Source: DATASD01 sp035276765 (GTDB taxonomy: Bacteria; Patescibacteriota; Saccharimonadia; Saccharimonadales; UBA4665). From it: a stretch of 64,000 nucleotides of DNA. The position numbers and the translations under genes are program-made. Shown piece by piece: positions 27,090 to 36,254 of this stretch (within the stretch, counting starts at the first letter, position 1; the number at the start of each line of letters is the position of its first letter). The DNA lies in assembly GCA_035276765.1 (NCBI GenBank), contig DATELH010000002.1:496001-560000 (forward strand), given 5' to 3'. The notes beneath the pieces are model-generated. The model made no database searches and was not told the DNA's origin. It was given only the letters and a program-made list of their open reading frames with translations.

Positions 27090-27728
27090 TTAGCATGTCT
27101 GGCCGCTGGCGGTGGCCAGCTGCACGTTGAGCGCGTACAGTTCTGCGCCGTCCGGCCCAGAAGCAGCTTTGTAGTATGCGGCGTCGTTGCAGGCCAAGCC
27201 CACGTCAAACTGCAAAACTCCAGAGCTAACGCTTACATTCGATGTTGCCGTGCTCACTTGTGGTTCACACGCAATCTTGTTGTCAGCCGCCAAGCGCGCA
27301 GCGGCGTCGTATTCCACGGCCTTGACGCCGCTCGCCGTAGTTTCGCCCTTTTGTTCGAGGTACTGCGCAAACTCGACCTCTTTTTGCAATTCAAGCGAGC
27401 AAATGCCGAGCGTCCGCATTTGGCGAGGGTCTTCAAGCACCGCGCGGGCTTGCGCCGTGGGTGGGCTAACATAACTCTCGGCATTGTGTGCCCACATATA
27501 CCCAACCCCTGCAAACATCGCCGCTGATGCCGTGGCACCAAGCAGCCGAAGCACCGGCAAGTGGTGTCGCGTCAGGCGATCGAACCGCCGGTAAAGTGCG
27601 CGATCGCCCGCGGCAAACTCAGCGGCCATCTCCGCCAGTCGGCGGCCGTCTTCACCTTTTTCGCTATAATGGGGAATAATAGTGAGAAGTTCGCCGCCCC
27701 GGGTAACTTCATAGGGCTTACGCATCAT
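27090..27728 (-). CDS. Hypothetical single-pass membrane protein
   Basis: A 212-residue protein with a cytoplasmic N-terminal region of about 60 residues, one transmembrane helix (about 65-83), and an extracytoplasmic C-terminal part with four or five cysteines, including the penultimate-type TASGQTC end. I do not recognise a family. A TATAAT box at 27737-27742 ends 8 nt before the first of two adjacent ATGs. Confidence 0.6.
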   Translation of the reverse strand: MMRKPYEVTRGGELLTIIPHYSEKGEDGRRLAEMAAEFAAGDRALYRRFDRLTRHHLPVLRLLGATASAAMFAGVGYMWAHNAESYVSPPTAQARAVLEDPRQMRTLGICSLELQKEVEFAQYLEQKGETTASGVKAVEYDAAARLAADNKIACEPQVSTATSNVSVSSGVLQFDVGLACNDAAYYKAASGPDGAELYALNVQLATASGQTC

Positions 27729-27768
27729 ATGTGCATATTATACCATATAGACGCGTGCGGGTCAAAAA

Positions 27769-28197
27769 CTAGGGGACGTCGACGGTAAGCGGCGGGCAGC
27801 CAATTTCGTGCGACCGTTGGACATCCATGGGTATTTCGCGGGCATGTTCCTCAACATCAAGTTTTATGGCTGCATGTACGGTGAAGTAGCCAGCACTCTT
27901 GTAGGTATGTGTGGTGCTATCGGCTGTGGTGCCGTCGCCATACTCGAACACAAGACCAGTCCGTGAATACGAGCCGGGTATGTCATCGTCATGGCCGTTG
28001 ACATTGAAGCTAAATTTGCGCTGGCCCAGGGCTTTTGCCGTAACGTTACAGCTAGGGTGGGGCATGTTATCAACCACCGGAGCCGAAGTCTCTGAAGGGT
28101 GATTGTTTTTTATGGCGTCGCAAGCCGTTCCACCGAGCAGCACGGCCACGGCGGCTGGAATCGCAACAAAGGGTGAGTGGTTTGGAGTTTTTCTCAT
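27769..28197 (-). CDS. PKD-like exported protein, probable lipoprotein
   Basis: A 142-residue protein. The N-terminal hydrophobic stretch ends in LLGGTAC, a near-lipobox with Cys at about 26, so lipid attachment is likely but not certain. The remainder resembles one PKD domain: FEYGDGTTADSTTHTYKSAGYFTVHA is the typical GDG and HTY core. PKD domains mediate extracellular adhesion or scaffolding. A TATAGT box at 28206-28211 ends 8 nt before the ATG. Confidence 0.65.
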   Translation of the reverse strand: MRKTPNHSPFVAIPAAVAVLLGGTACDAIKNNHPSETSAPVVDNMPHPSCNVTAKALGQRKFSFNVNGHDDDIPGSYSRTGLVFEYGDGTTADSTTHTYKSAGYFTVHAAIKLDVEEHAREIPMDVQRSHEIGCPPLTVDVP

Positions 28198-28287
28198 AAA
28201 GGCAAACTATACCAGCTTGCGCCCGACGAGTCCAGCCCTTACAAACGGGAAACACTTTATTTCGAAACAACCTGCTACACTTGTTTC

Positions 28288-28983
28288 ATGGATACGGTCA
28301 CCACCAAAGACGCCGCGTCGGGCAAGGCCTTGTACGCGGCCCGCGACATCAAAAAGGGCGAGGTAGTTACTACGTACAAGCTCAAACCGATCACCTTTGA
28401 GGAGTTGAAAGCTTTGCCACCCGAGGAGTACGCGGCTACCCACAATGTGAACGGCCAAATTTATTTGTATTCCGAGCCCGCCCGTTACGTAGGCCACTCC
28501 GAAAACCCCAACGTTCAAAACGACCACGCACGGCAAGCCGACATAGCGCTCAGGGACATCAAAAAAGGCGAACGCATTACCGTTAATGCCAGAGAAGACG
28601 ACGTTCCAGTGCTCAAGAAAATAAATGCGATTTTGGTGAAAGTTCCAAGTATCCAGAAAGGGCTCGACTTTTACCGCGAGCAACTTGGCTTGCAAACGTT
28701 TTGGAAAACAGCCGACATGGCCGCGGTTCGACTGGGCGACGGACAGCTCGTCTTGAGCACTACGCTCGACCCCGAAACCAACATTTTAGTTGAGTCAGTA
28801 GAACATGCCGTCCAGGTATTTGAGAAGGCGGGCGGGAAGGCCGTAGAGCCTGTGGAAGACATCGCCGTCGGCAAATTAGCCGTCGTCACAGACGCCTTTG
28901 GCAACCGCCTAACTTTAGTCGATTTCTCGAAAGGTTTTTACACAACGGACAGCTCGGGCAATGTAACAGGTGTTTCAAACTAA
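28288..28983 (+). CDS. SET-domain/VOC (glyoxalase-like) fusion protein
   Basis: A 231-residue protein with two domains. Residues 1-112 read as a small SET domain: KALYAARDIKKGEVV, a central segment with YVGHSENPNVQND (the NH/NPN-like cofactor site) and ALRDIKKGERITVNARED. SET proteins transfer methyl groups to lysines. Residues 113-225 read as a VOC domain with paired beta-alpha-beta modules, GLDFYREQLGLQTF and DAFGNRLTLVDF. The catalytic Tyr and Asn-His pair of classic SET enzymes are only partly matched, so activity is open. TACACT at 28276-28281 ends 6 nt before the ATG. Confidence 0.65.
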   Translation: MDTVTTKDAASGKALYAARDIKKGEVVTTYKLKPITFEELKALPPEEYAATHNVNGQIYLYSEPARYVGHSENPNVQNDHARQADIALRDIKKGERITVNAREDDVPVLKKINAILVKVPSIQKGLDFYREQLGLQTFWKTADMAAVRLGDGQLVLSTTLDPETNILVESVEHAVQVFEKAGGKAVEPVEDIAVGKLAVVTDAFGNRLTLVDFSKGFYTTDSSGNVTGVSN

Positions 28984-29057
28984 GAAAATGTCCGGCTAAG
29001 AGACTTATGCAACCTCTGGCTGTTCATTTTTGAAAGGCCAAACATTGTGTAAGCCAG
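28984..29057. other. Short spacer, nothing seen
   Basis: A 74-bp spacer between the convergent SET-VOC and HIT genes. I see no hairpin with a T-run and no reading frame. Confidence 0.4.
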
Positions 29058-29480
29058 TTAAGCACCCAGTAATCTCCGCACCTCATTCGCCTCCTCGTCA
29101 AGCAAGTCGGCGAACATGTCTGTTTCAAATTTCATTGACTTTTCGTACAGAGCATCCTGAAAAGTTCGAGGAAGTAAGTGAAAGTGAAGATGGTCAATCT
29201 TAAGCCTGCCTTGTTTCATAAACGGTCGGTAGTTTTGGCGTACATCACAACCGGTTCCGAATATTGTCGAGAGCTTCTTTTGAAGGCTGTGAATGTGAGA
29301 AAAAATTTCCTTCAGTTCAATATCGGTAAGCTCCCATGGCCGTTCAACATGTCGCTTTGGCACCACCAACAGATGGCCCTTCATAAGCCGCGGATTACTC
29401 AGGATGACTCGCGCGCTTTCGCTGTCGCGTAGCGTCCGAGTCCTGACACCGTCAACCATGCAGAAAGGGCAGCCATCCAT
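29058..29480 (-). CDS. HIT family protein
   Basis: A 140-residue protein of the histidine-triad nucleotide hydrolase/transferase superfamily. CPFC near residue 4 may bind zinc. PRLMKGHLLVVPKRHVERPWEL matches the beta-strand/helix before the triad, and DHLHFHLLPR is the HIT motif. The ATG at 29480 is chosen because TATAAT (29488-29493) ends 7 nt upstream; the frame is open much further, through the tRNA terminator. The substrate cannot be predicted beyond nucleotide-linked phosphoesters. Confidence 0.85.
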   Translation of the reverse strand: MDGCPFCMVDGVRTRTLRDSESARVILSNPRLMKGHLLVVPKRHVERPWELTDIELKEIFSHIHSLQKKLSTIFGTGCDVRQNYRPFMKQGRLKIDHLHFHLLPRTFQDALYEKSMKFETDMFADLLDEEANEVRRLLGA

Positions 29481-29560
29481 GCCATCAATTATAAAACATG
29501 CAAGGTTGTAGGTAAAAATTCGAATGATATCCAAGGGACCGAATTCTTTATTGCAGGTAT

Positions 29561-29591
29561 AAAAAATTCCACAAAAGGATATGGAATTTTT
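29561..29591 (-). terminator. Terminator of tRNA-Glu
   Basis: On the minus strand AAAATTCCA and TGGAATTTT pair around a 10-nt loop and end in TTTTTT. It lies 17 nt downstream of the encoded CCA. Confidence 0.7.
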
Positions 29592-29608
29592 AATCTGAAT
29601 AATTTCTA

Positions 29609-29685
29609 TGGTGACCCCTGCGGGAGTCGAACCCGCGATCTTCAGGATGAGAACCTGACGTCCTGGACCACTAGACGAAGGGGCC
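29609..29685 (-). tRNA. tRNA-Glu (CTC)
   Basis: A 77-nt tRNA with acceptor GGCCCCT pairing with AGGGGTC (one G-T), anticodon loop TTCTCAT (anticodon CTC, reading GAG), T-loop GGTTCGACTCC and an encoded CCA end. The D-arm TCGTCTAGTGG is typical of tRNA-Glu. Confidence 0.93.
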
Positions 29686-29813
29686 GTGAGCGAGGCAAGC
29701 AATTTTATGTAAACACAAAACCATTTGCAGCCGAAGTAATCCTACCATAACAGATCAAAACAATCAACCGCGGGCTGGCCGTGACAAGCATAAGCAGTGT
29801 ATACTGTTCGTAA

Positions 29814-31586
29814 ATGGATTACTTTTCGCGGCAAGTTTCTGGGTACTGGTATAGGTTGTATTACGCCTTTATGCTCACGGCGAGTTCGGTGCTGCTGGCC
29901 GGAGCGTTGGTTACCAAGTTCGTGCCGTCGGTCCACACGCTTGGCCACCACTACGGACTGACGCTAACGGTTGGTATTTTGGCGGGCATGCATGTACTCT
30001 ACAGCGCGGCGGCGCCGTTTTTTGCGCGCCGGTCGGGCTGGAATATTACGGTGTTCGCGGCATCGCTTTGGTTTACGTTGATGCTGCTGGCGGCACTTAT
30101 TCGGACTGACCTCACGGTGGCAAGTGCGCCGTACATATTTTTGTGGTGTGTATCGGCGGCGCTGAGTGGTGCCTTTAGTTTGCCCATTTTGCTGGGCTCT
30201 GTTTTTCTGACTATTTTGTGCGTGTTGCAGCAAAGCGAATTTCAGATATCCCAGATTACAGAGTGGGGCTGGATTTGGATAGCCGCCGAATCACTCACTG
30301 CCGCGCTGGCCGGGTTGTTTTGGCGCCGGCGGTTTATCGACACCGAAGCAGTGAAGGTGAACCAGCTGGCCGGCATGGTCAAAAGTGGCCAGCAGCAAGC
30401 GCTCATCCTCATTCAGTCTATTACCGATGGCGTGATCGTCACTGACACAGAGGGCAAAATCGGACTCATGAACCCAGCCGCCGCCCAAATGACGGAGTGG
30501 ACGGTAGACGAAGCCAGCGGCGTGGACGTGAAGCTGGTCGTCAGCTTGTTGCAAGACAATGGCAAGGAGCTTGAGCAAGACACCAACCCCTTCGACCTCA
30601 CGCTTGGCCAAAAGAAAGGCGCCAGCAAAACATTGCAGCTCAAGGGTCGGAAGGGCAAAATACAAACCATTTCGCTGGTGGTGTCGCCAGTCATTACGCC
30701 AGGGACGAGCCAGCTCGTTGGCAGCGTGGCCGTGATGCGCGACATCAGCGAAGAGCACGCCGCCGAACAGCAACGCGGCGAGTTCATCAGCACCGCCAGC
30801 CACGAAATGCGCACGCCCGTCGCCGCCATCGAAGGCTACTTGGCGCTCGCGCTCAACGACAAAGTCAGCACCATCGACACCCGCGCCCGCGGCTTTCTCG
30901 AAAAGGCCCATTCAAGCACGCAACACCTCGGCAAACTTTTCCAAGACCTCTTAACGTCGGCCAAGGCCGAAGACGGCCGCCTCAGCAGCCACCCGGTTGT
31001 CATCGAAATGGGCGCGTTTTTGCAGCAATTAGTTGACGACCTCACGTTCTCAGCCAAAAAGAAAGGGCTCGCCACCGAGTTCGTGATCGGCTCCACCGAA
31101 ACCATCGACGCCACCAACGATTCCGCCGCCAACCATATGCTCAAACCGCTGTACTACACCTTTGCCGACGCCGACCGCATGCGCGAAGTCATTACCAATT
31201 TGTTTGACAACGCCGTTAAGTACACCGACGAAGGCAAAATTTCCATCGGCATTACCGGCGACGAAAAGGTGGTGCAGTTTTACATCCGCGACACCGGCCC
31301 CGGCATTCCCGCCGACGACCTGCCACACCTATTCCAAAAATTTTACCGGGTGGACAACAGCGCAACGCGCACCATTGGCGGCACGGGTTTAGGGCTGTTC
31401 ATTTGCCGCAAAATTGTCGAACTCTACCACGGCCGCATTTGGGTAGAAAGCACGCTCGGCAAGGGCAGCACGTTTTTCATCAATTTGCCGCGCATCGACA
31501 CACAGCGTGCCGACCAACTTCAGGCCGCCGAAGCCGCCGACACCGCAAGCACGCTGCCAAATATTACATCATTAACTAATTCATAA
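29814..31586 (+). CDS. Sensor histidine kinase (multi-TM, PAS, HisKA, HATPase_c)
   Basis: A 590-residue kinase with about five N-terminal transmembrane helices (residues 15-170), a PAS domain (about 195-310: SITDGVIVTDTEGKIGLMNPAA), H-box TASHEMRTPVAAIEGY with His near 330, N-box EVITNLFDNAVKYTDEG, G1 DTGPGIP, F-box LFQKFYRV and G2 GTGLGLFICR. The layout suits detection of a membrane or redox cue through the PAS domain. TATACT at 29800-29805 ends 8 nt before the ATG. The regulator with a long Pro/Ala tail follows 58 nt downstream. Confidence 0.9.
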   Translation: MDYFSRQVSGYWYRLYYAFMLTASSVLLAGALVTKFVPSVHTLGHHYGLTLTVGILAGMHVLYSAAAPFFARRSGWNITVFAASLWFTLMLLAALIRTDLTVASAPYIFLWCVSAALSGAFSLPILLGSVFLTILCVLQQSEFQISQITEWGWIWIAAESLTAALAGLFWRRRFIDTEAVKVNQLAGMVKSGQQQALILIQSITDGVIVTDTEGKIGLMNPAAAQMTEWTVDEASGVDVKLVVSLLQDNGKELEQDTNPFDLTLGQKKGASKTLQLKGRKGKIQTISLVVSPVITPGTSQLVGSVAVMRDISEEHAAEQQRGEFISTASHEMRTPVAAIEGYLALALNDKVSTIDTRARGFLEKAHSSTQHLGKLFQDLLTSAKAEDGRLSSHPVVIEMGAFLQQLVDDLTFSAKKKGLATEFVIGSTETIDATNDSAANHMLKPLYYTFADADRMREVITNLFDNAVKYTDEGKISIGITGDEKVVQFYIRDTGPGIPADDLPHLFQKFYRVDNSATRTIGGTGLGLFICRKIVELYHGRIWVESTLGKGSTFFINLPRIDTQRADQLQAAEAADTASTLPNITSLTNS

Positions 31587-31644
31587 GCGTCATGTTACAA
31601 TGAGGAAAACATAAGCATCAAAAATACTAGGGGCAAAGTAAGGC

Positions 31645-33195
31645 ATGGCAAAAATCCTGTTGGTCGAAGACGACAATAACTTGCGCGAGATCTACGAAGC
31701 GCGTTTGCAAGCGGAAGGCTATACCATTGTTTCAGCAAAAGACGGCGAAGAGGCGCTGGTACTTGCCAAAGCCGAGCATCCGGACCTCATTATTTCTGAT
31801 GTGATGATGCCGCGGGTGAGCGGGTTTGAGATGCTCGACATTTTGCGCAACACCGAAGGGCTTAAGGATACAAAAATTATCATGCTCACTGCGCTTGGCC
31901 AGGCCGAAGACAAAACGCGCGCCGACTCACTCGGTGCCGACAGTTATTTGGTGAAGTCGCAGGTTACATTGGAAGATATCGTAAAGACCGCGCAAGATTT
32001 GCTCGTGAAGTCGGGTGCCGCCACAGCGCCAGCAACGCAGGCTCCGGCGCCAGCTGCAAGCACGCCGGCCCCTGCGACACCGGCCGCTACCGCACCGGTA
32101 GCCGTAACCCCAGCACCTTCGGCAAACCCAACTCCTGCGTCGGCGCCAAAGCCGGCGTCACAAGCTACAACGCCGATAGCGACACCAATTCCAGTGGCCA
32201 GTCCGCCAGTCGCTTCAGTTTCAGCAAGTATGGCTCCACCAAGCCCAAGTCCGGCTTCCGCTCCTTCGCCGGCCGCGCCAAGCTTACAACCACCCGAGCC
32301 TACAGCCCCTGCGCCTGCACCAGAACCACCGGCAACACCGTCTCCAACACCACCCACGCCAACCGAACCACCGCAGCCCCCGGCGCCAGCCACCAATATG
32401 ACACCGGCCGCGCCCTCCACTCCACCAAGCGCACCAGCTGTCCCGCCTCATTTAACTCAACCGGTGAGTGCGCCAGCGCAACCAACGCCGGTCGCCGCAA
32501 CTCCTTCCGCGCCCGCAGCGCCAGTTGTGGAACCCAAAGCTGCAGCAGCAGCGCAATCAACTTCGAACGAAGAAGCCGCAATGCAGGCGCAAATTAAAGA
32601 CTTCGTAAACCGACCCGATACTTCCGCGCTTGCAGTTTCACCTGCGCCGCCACCCGTGTCAAACCCAGCGTCCACGCCGAGTCCGGAACTCCAAAAAGTC
32701 CCCGAAGCGACACCTGCGCCGCCAACTCCTGCGCCAGTCGTCCCACCTCCGAACATAAACAACCAAGAAACCGACCAACAGCTCGTTGCCGCTGCCGTCA
32801 AAAACCTCTCCGGGGGTGGTACACCCACGCCCGCTCCCGTAACGTCTCCTGCGCCAGTCGTGGAGCCACCACAGCCTGCACCGGTAACTACCGCACCTAC
32901 AGCCCCTGTGACAGTCGACGAAAGTGAAGGCGAAAATGAAAACGACGATTCAGTCACTGTCGCCCACAAAAAAATTATCAAACCCATCGTGGATCCGACC
33001 GTTCAAACTAAGCCAGACCTAAACGAACTTTTGGCCCGGGAAGGCATTGCAAATATCGACGACCTGCCACACCAACCAGCTACGCCGTCCTCCGCAGCGC
33101 CTACTGCGTACACCACGCCGCATCCGCCCGGTCATGTCATCACCCCGAATGGCGGCAACGCAGGTGGTGTTGACCCGAACAGTATCGCCTTGTAA
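31645..33195 (+). CDS. Response regulator receiver domain with about 390-residue Pro/Ala-rich tail
   Basis: A 516-residue protein. Residues 1-122 are a standard receiver domain: VEDDNNLREIYEARL, phospho-acceptor Asp52 in IISDVMMPRV, MLTALGQ and DSYLVKSQVT. From about 130 to 470 the protein is almost entirely Pro, Ala, Thr, Val and Ser. A more ordered, charged segment follows (KIIKPIVDPTVQTKPDLNELLAREGIANIDDLP, quoted only in part: KPDLNELLAREGIANIDDLP). There is no DNA-binding domain. The tail may be a flexible tether that presents the C-terminal motif. Codon use in the tail is as GC-rich as the neighbours. It is paired with the upstream kinase. Confidence 0.85.
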   Translation: MAKILLVEDDNNLREIYEARLQAEGYTIVSAKDGEEALVLAKAEHPDLIISDVMMPRVSGFEMLDILRNTEGLKDTKIIMLTALGQAEDKTRADSLGADSYLVKSQVTLEDIVKTAQDLLVKSGAATAPATQAPAPAASTPAPATPAATAPVAVTPAPSANPTPASAPKPASQATTPIATPIPVASPPVASVSASMAPPSPSPASAPSPAAPSLQPPEPTAPAPAPEPPATPSPTPPTPTEPPQPPAPATNMTPAAPSTPPSAPAVPPHLTQPVSAPAQPTPVAATPSAPAAPVVEPKAAAAAQSTSNEEAAMQAQIKDFVNRPDTSALAVSPAPPPVSNPASTPSPELQKVPEATPAPPTPAPVVPPPNINNQETDQQLVAAAVKNLSGGGTPTPAPVTSPAPVVEPPQPAPVTTAPTAPVTVDESEGENENDDSVTVAHKKIIKPIVDPTVQTKPDLNELLAREGIANIDDLPHQPATPSSAAPTAYTTPHPPGHVITPNGGNAGGVDPNSIAL

Positions 33196-33210
33196 TGCTA
33201 CACTACAGCT

Positions 33211-33873
33211 ATGCGCATTAACCGTTTTATCGCCACGGGTACGGGTTTGTCCCGGCGTGGCGCCGACATCGCCATCGCGGACGGCCGTGTTTTAGTAGAT
33301 GGCGCGCCACCAAAAAACGGCCAAGACATCGCCGGCCACGAGCAAGTCACGCTCGACGGCAAGCCGGTGCGTCTGGGAACTTCGCAAACTATTTTGTTCA
33401 ACAAGCCGGCCGGGTACATTACCAGCCGTACAGGGCAGGGCGGCAAAACCATCTACGAGCTATTGCCGCCAGAGTTTCACAAGCTAAAGCCAGTCGGACG
33501 TCTCGACAAGTATTCGTCCGGCGTATTGCTTTTAACAAGCGACGGCCAGTTAGCCCAACAGCTCACACACCCTAAATACCACAAAACTAAGCTCTACGAA
33601 ATCACCCTTGACCACGCCCTGCAACCGCTCCATCGCCAGATGATTGCCGACATTGGAGTGCAGCTGGCCGACGGCCCGAGCCGGTTCACGCTCGAGCGCC
33701 TGCAAGACGGCGACGATACGCGTTGGCGGGCCACTATGCACGAAGGCCGCAACCGCCAAATCCGCCGCACATTTGAGGCGCTTGGCTATCAAGTACGCCG
33801 ATTGCACCGCACCCAATTCGGTGAATATGCCGTGGCAGGACTCAAAGCTGGTGACTACCGCTTGGTCCACTGA
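33211..33873 (+). CDS. RsuA/RluB-family pseudouridine synthase
   Basis: A 220-residue rRNA pseudouridine synthase. The N-terminal S4 RNA-binding domain (RINRFIATGTGLSRRGADIA) is followed by the catalytic domain with PVGRLDKYSSGVLLLTSDG, which holds the catalytic Asp, and the C-terminal GRNRQIRRTFEALGYQVRRL. Length and motifs fit RsuA, RluB, RluE or RluF; the exact target base cannot be told. TACACT at 33199-33204 ends 6 nt before the ATG. Confidence 0.9.
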   Translation: MRINRFIATGTGLSRRGADIAIADGRVLVDGAPPKNGQDIAGHEQVTLDGKPVRLGTSQTILFNKPAGYITSRTGQGGKTIYELLPPEFHKLKPVGRLDKYSSGVLLLTSDGQLAQQLTHPKYHKTKLYEITLDHALQPLHRQMIADIGVQLADGPSRFTLERLQDGDDTRWRATMHEGRNRQIRRTFEALGYQVRRLHRTQFGEYAVAGLKAGDYRLVH

Positions 33874-33930
33874 TTACCTTATTGGCAACCATCGCGCCAA
33901 CAATTGCATCATTTGCCGCAAAAGGCGCCG

Positions 33931-34167
33931 TTAAGCTAGTCTCCTGCAACCGCAATTGCGGTCGGAATTGCGTTGCCGCTTTGAAATCGCAATAGTTGTG
34001 CCGTCAAAATTCGGCAGCAGAACAGTCTCGTTGATAGCTTGCAGCGCAACAGCTCGCGCGCCCAAGGCCGCCTGAACAGTCGGGGAAGAGAGGACTTCGG
34101 ATGTCCCGGCGATATATGCTTCGAATGCACGAGAGCGGGCACGTTGCTCGGAGTTGGCAAAAAACAT
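33931..34167 (-). CDS. Possible small protein
   Basis: 78 residues from an ATG at 34167; a TTG at 34203 would add 12. Nothing is recognised. Ala-rich helices (VQAALGARAVALQAINETV) suggest real protein, but the C-terminus contains a low-quality stretch, and a short AATTGCGGTCGGAATTGCG repeat lies in its DNA. It is divergent from der over the palindromic -10 region at 34215-34226. Confidence 0.35.
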   Translation of the reverse strand: MFFANSEQRARSRAFEAYIAGTSEVLSSPTVQAALGARAVALQAINETVLLPNFDGTTIAISKRQRNSDRNCGCRRLA

Positions 34168-34232
34168 TTTCCATATTCTTTCATTAAATTGTAATTTCGT
34201 CAATCATTCTATATCTGTTATAATAGGTGAAA

Positions 34233-35588
34233 ATGAGTAAAAAGTTACCAATCGTCGCGATCGTTGGCCGGGCAAACGTGGGCAAGTCCAGCTTGTTCAA
34301 TGCAATTTTGGATCGGCGCGAGGCGATTGTCGCCAAAGAAGCCGGCACCACGCGCGACAGCGTCACCGCTAAAGCCAGCTGGAATGGGCAAAATTTTTGG
34401 ATGGTCGACACCGCCGGCATGAAGGACGCCGAGGACGAGTTTGAGTTCACCATCCAGGAACAGATCATACAAGCCACCGACAGTGCCGACGTGATTTGGG
34501 TAGTTGTAGAGGCAAACGTGCCGATCACCGAAGAAGACCGGCGCGTCGCCAAAATGGCGCTCAAAAGCCGCAAGCCAGTGTTTTTGGTAGTCAACAAAGT
34601 CGACCGGGAGCGCGGCGAAAACATCCCGTTTGAGCGCCTCGGCATCAAACCAATCATCAAAACAAGTACCACGCAGCACCGCGGCATTTCCGAGCTCCTC
34701 GATACGCTGGTCGAAAACATCCCGAAAGCCACTTTGCGTGAAGCCGACGACCGCCTGCGCATCGCGCTGCTCGGCCGCCCGAACGTAGGCAAGTCGTACC
34801 TGTTTAACACGCTCGCAAAAAAACAGCAGGCCATTGTGGCAGACGTAGCCGGCACCACACGCGACATCAACCGTGCCACCGTTCGTTTCGAAGGTCGCGA
34901 AATCGAACTCATGGACACCGCAGGCATCCGTCGCCCCGGCAAAATCGGCGTGGGTATCGAACATTTTAGCGTCATTCGCAGCTTGGCTGCCATCGAGCAG
35001 GCCGACATCTGCTTGCTTCTCATGGACGTAAACGAGCTGGGCACTGCGCTTGACCAAAAAATCGCCGGCATGGTAAAAGAAGCGGGCAAGGGCTTGGTAC
35101 TCGTGGTGAGCAAGTGGGATAAAGCCGAGGGCAAAGACGCCTTTACCCGCGACGCCCTGGCACCGCAGATCGCCAGCACATACGATTTTGTGCCGTGGGC
35201 ACCACTAATTTTCACTAGCTCCGTAACCGGCCAAAACGTTACCAAAATTTTCGAACTGGCGCTCGGCATCGCCAAAAACCGCGCACAGCGCCTCACCACA
35301 CGTGAGCTGAACCAATGGCTGCGCGAAGTTGTTGTCAAACACCCACCCGCCGGACTCAAAAACCGCGCGCCCAAACTCAACTATATTACTCAAGAAACCG
35401 ATAACCCCATCCCAGCGTTCAAAGTGTTCGGGAGCCACACCAAATTCCTCCACTGGAGTTATAAACGTTTCATGGAGCGCGAGCTGCGTCAGCGTTATAA
35501 TTTTGAAGGTACGGCCGTACAGTTCTGGTTCATCGAAAAGCACGAAACCCACAAGCACGGCGTCAGCCCCACGAAAGAACGGAAATAA
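34233..35588 (+). CDS. der: Ribosome biogenesis GTPase Der (EngA)
   Basis: A 451-residue protein with two tandem GTPase domains and a C-terminal KH-like domain, acting in 50S subunit maturation. The first G-domain has GRANVGKSSLFN, DTAGMKDAE and NKVD. The second has GRPNVGKSYLFN, DTAGIRRPGKIG and SKWD. TATAAT at 34219-34224 ends 8 nt before the ATG; an in-frame GTG 6 nt earlier is less likely. pth starts 1 nt after the stop, so the two translation-related genes form an operon. Confidence 0.95.
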   Translation: MSKKLPIVAIVGRANVGKSSLFNAILDRREAIVAKEAGTTRDSVTAKASWNGQNFWMVDTAGMKDAEDEFEFTIQEQIIQATDSADVIWVVVEANVPITEEDRRVAKMALKSRKPVFLVVNKVDRERGENIPFERLGIKPIIKTSTTQHRGISELLDTLVENIPKATLREADDRLRIALLGRPNVGKSYLFNTLAKKQQAIVADVAGTTRDINRATVRFEGREIELMDTAGIRRPGKIGVGIEHFSVIRSLAAIEQADICLLLMDVNELGTALDQKIAGMVKEAGKGLVLVVSKWDKAEGKDAFTRDALAPQIASTYDFVPWAPLIFTSSVTGQNVTKIFELALGIAKNRAQRLTTRELNQWLREVVVKHPPAGLKNRAPKLNYITQETDNPIPAFKVFGSHTKFLHWSYKRFMERELRQRYNFEGTAVQFWFIEKHETHKHGVSPTKERK

Positions 35589-35589
35589 C

Positions 35590-36231
35590 ATGGCTTTCTT
35601 GCAAAAACGCCCAAACGTTGGCCAGCCCACCCAGTTTTACACCGTCGGACAGAACAAAACCGTCCTGGTTGTTGGCCTGGGCAATATTGGCCGGGAATAT
35701 GATGGGACGCGCCACAACATTGGCTTTGCGTGCGTCGATGATTTTGCCTCCAAAAACGGCTTTGACCCTTGGATCGAGAAAAAAGACCTCAAAGCATTGT
35801 TTACGAGCGCCACATTGGGCGACTCGCGCGTTATTCTTATCAAGCCAACCACGCTCATGAACCTGAGCGGCCAAGCAGTGCAGGCAACCATGGCGTTTTA
35901 TAAAATCGTGCCGGAGCGGGTGATTATTGTACACGACGAGCTCGACATTCCGTTCGGACAAATCCGCACGCGTGTGGGCGGCAGCAGCGCCGGACATAAT
36001 GGCGTTAAATCGGTCACAAACGCCATCGGCGAACAATACGGCCGCGTGCGCGTCGGAATCGGCCCAAAAACGCACGAGCAAATGGATAGCGCCGACTTCG
36101 TACTACAGCGCTTCAATGCCGAGCAAATGGCGCACATATCGGCCTTAACGCGCGAAGCCAGCGCCATCCTTAGCGAATATATCTTCGGCGACGCCCAGCT
36201 GCCGCACGAAACCCGCAGTTTTATCGTCTAG
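35590..36231 (+). CDS. pth: Peptidyl-tRNA hydrolase
   Basis: A 213-residue enzyme that recycles peptidyl-tRNA released during abortive translation. Active-site residues are visible: Asn in VVGLGNIG, His in GTRHNIGF, Asp in VHDELDIPFGQIRTRVGGSSAGHNG. There is an N-terminal extension of about 25 residues before the usual start, but the ATG at 35590 is 1 nt after the der stop and is the coupled start. The C-terminus is normal. Confidence 0.95.
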   Translation: MAFLQKRPNVGQPTQFYTVGQNKTVLVVGLGNIGREYDGTRHNIGFACVDDFASKNGFDPWIEKKDLKALFTSATLGDSRVILIKPTTLMNLSGQAVQATMAFYKIVPERVIIVHDELDIPFGQIRTRVGGSSAGHNGVKSVTNAIGEQYGRVRVGIGPKTHEQMDSADFVLQRFNAEQMAHISALTREASAILSEYIFGDAQLPHETRSFIV

Positions 36232-36254
36232 TTCCGGTTTTACCGAGTAAATCC

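Noticed and set aside
31645..33195. Pro/Ala tail as a frameshift artefact of a repeat
   Set aside because: The frame stays open for about 390 codons and returns to an ordered charged motif, and the repeats are irregular, so it reads as genuine coding sequence.
34184..35380. 398-codon open frame on the minus strand
   Set aside because: It lies antisense to the fully conserved der gene and has a biased composition; it is a shadow of der codon usage.
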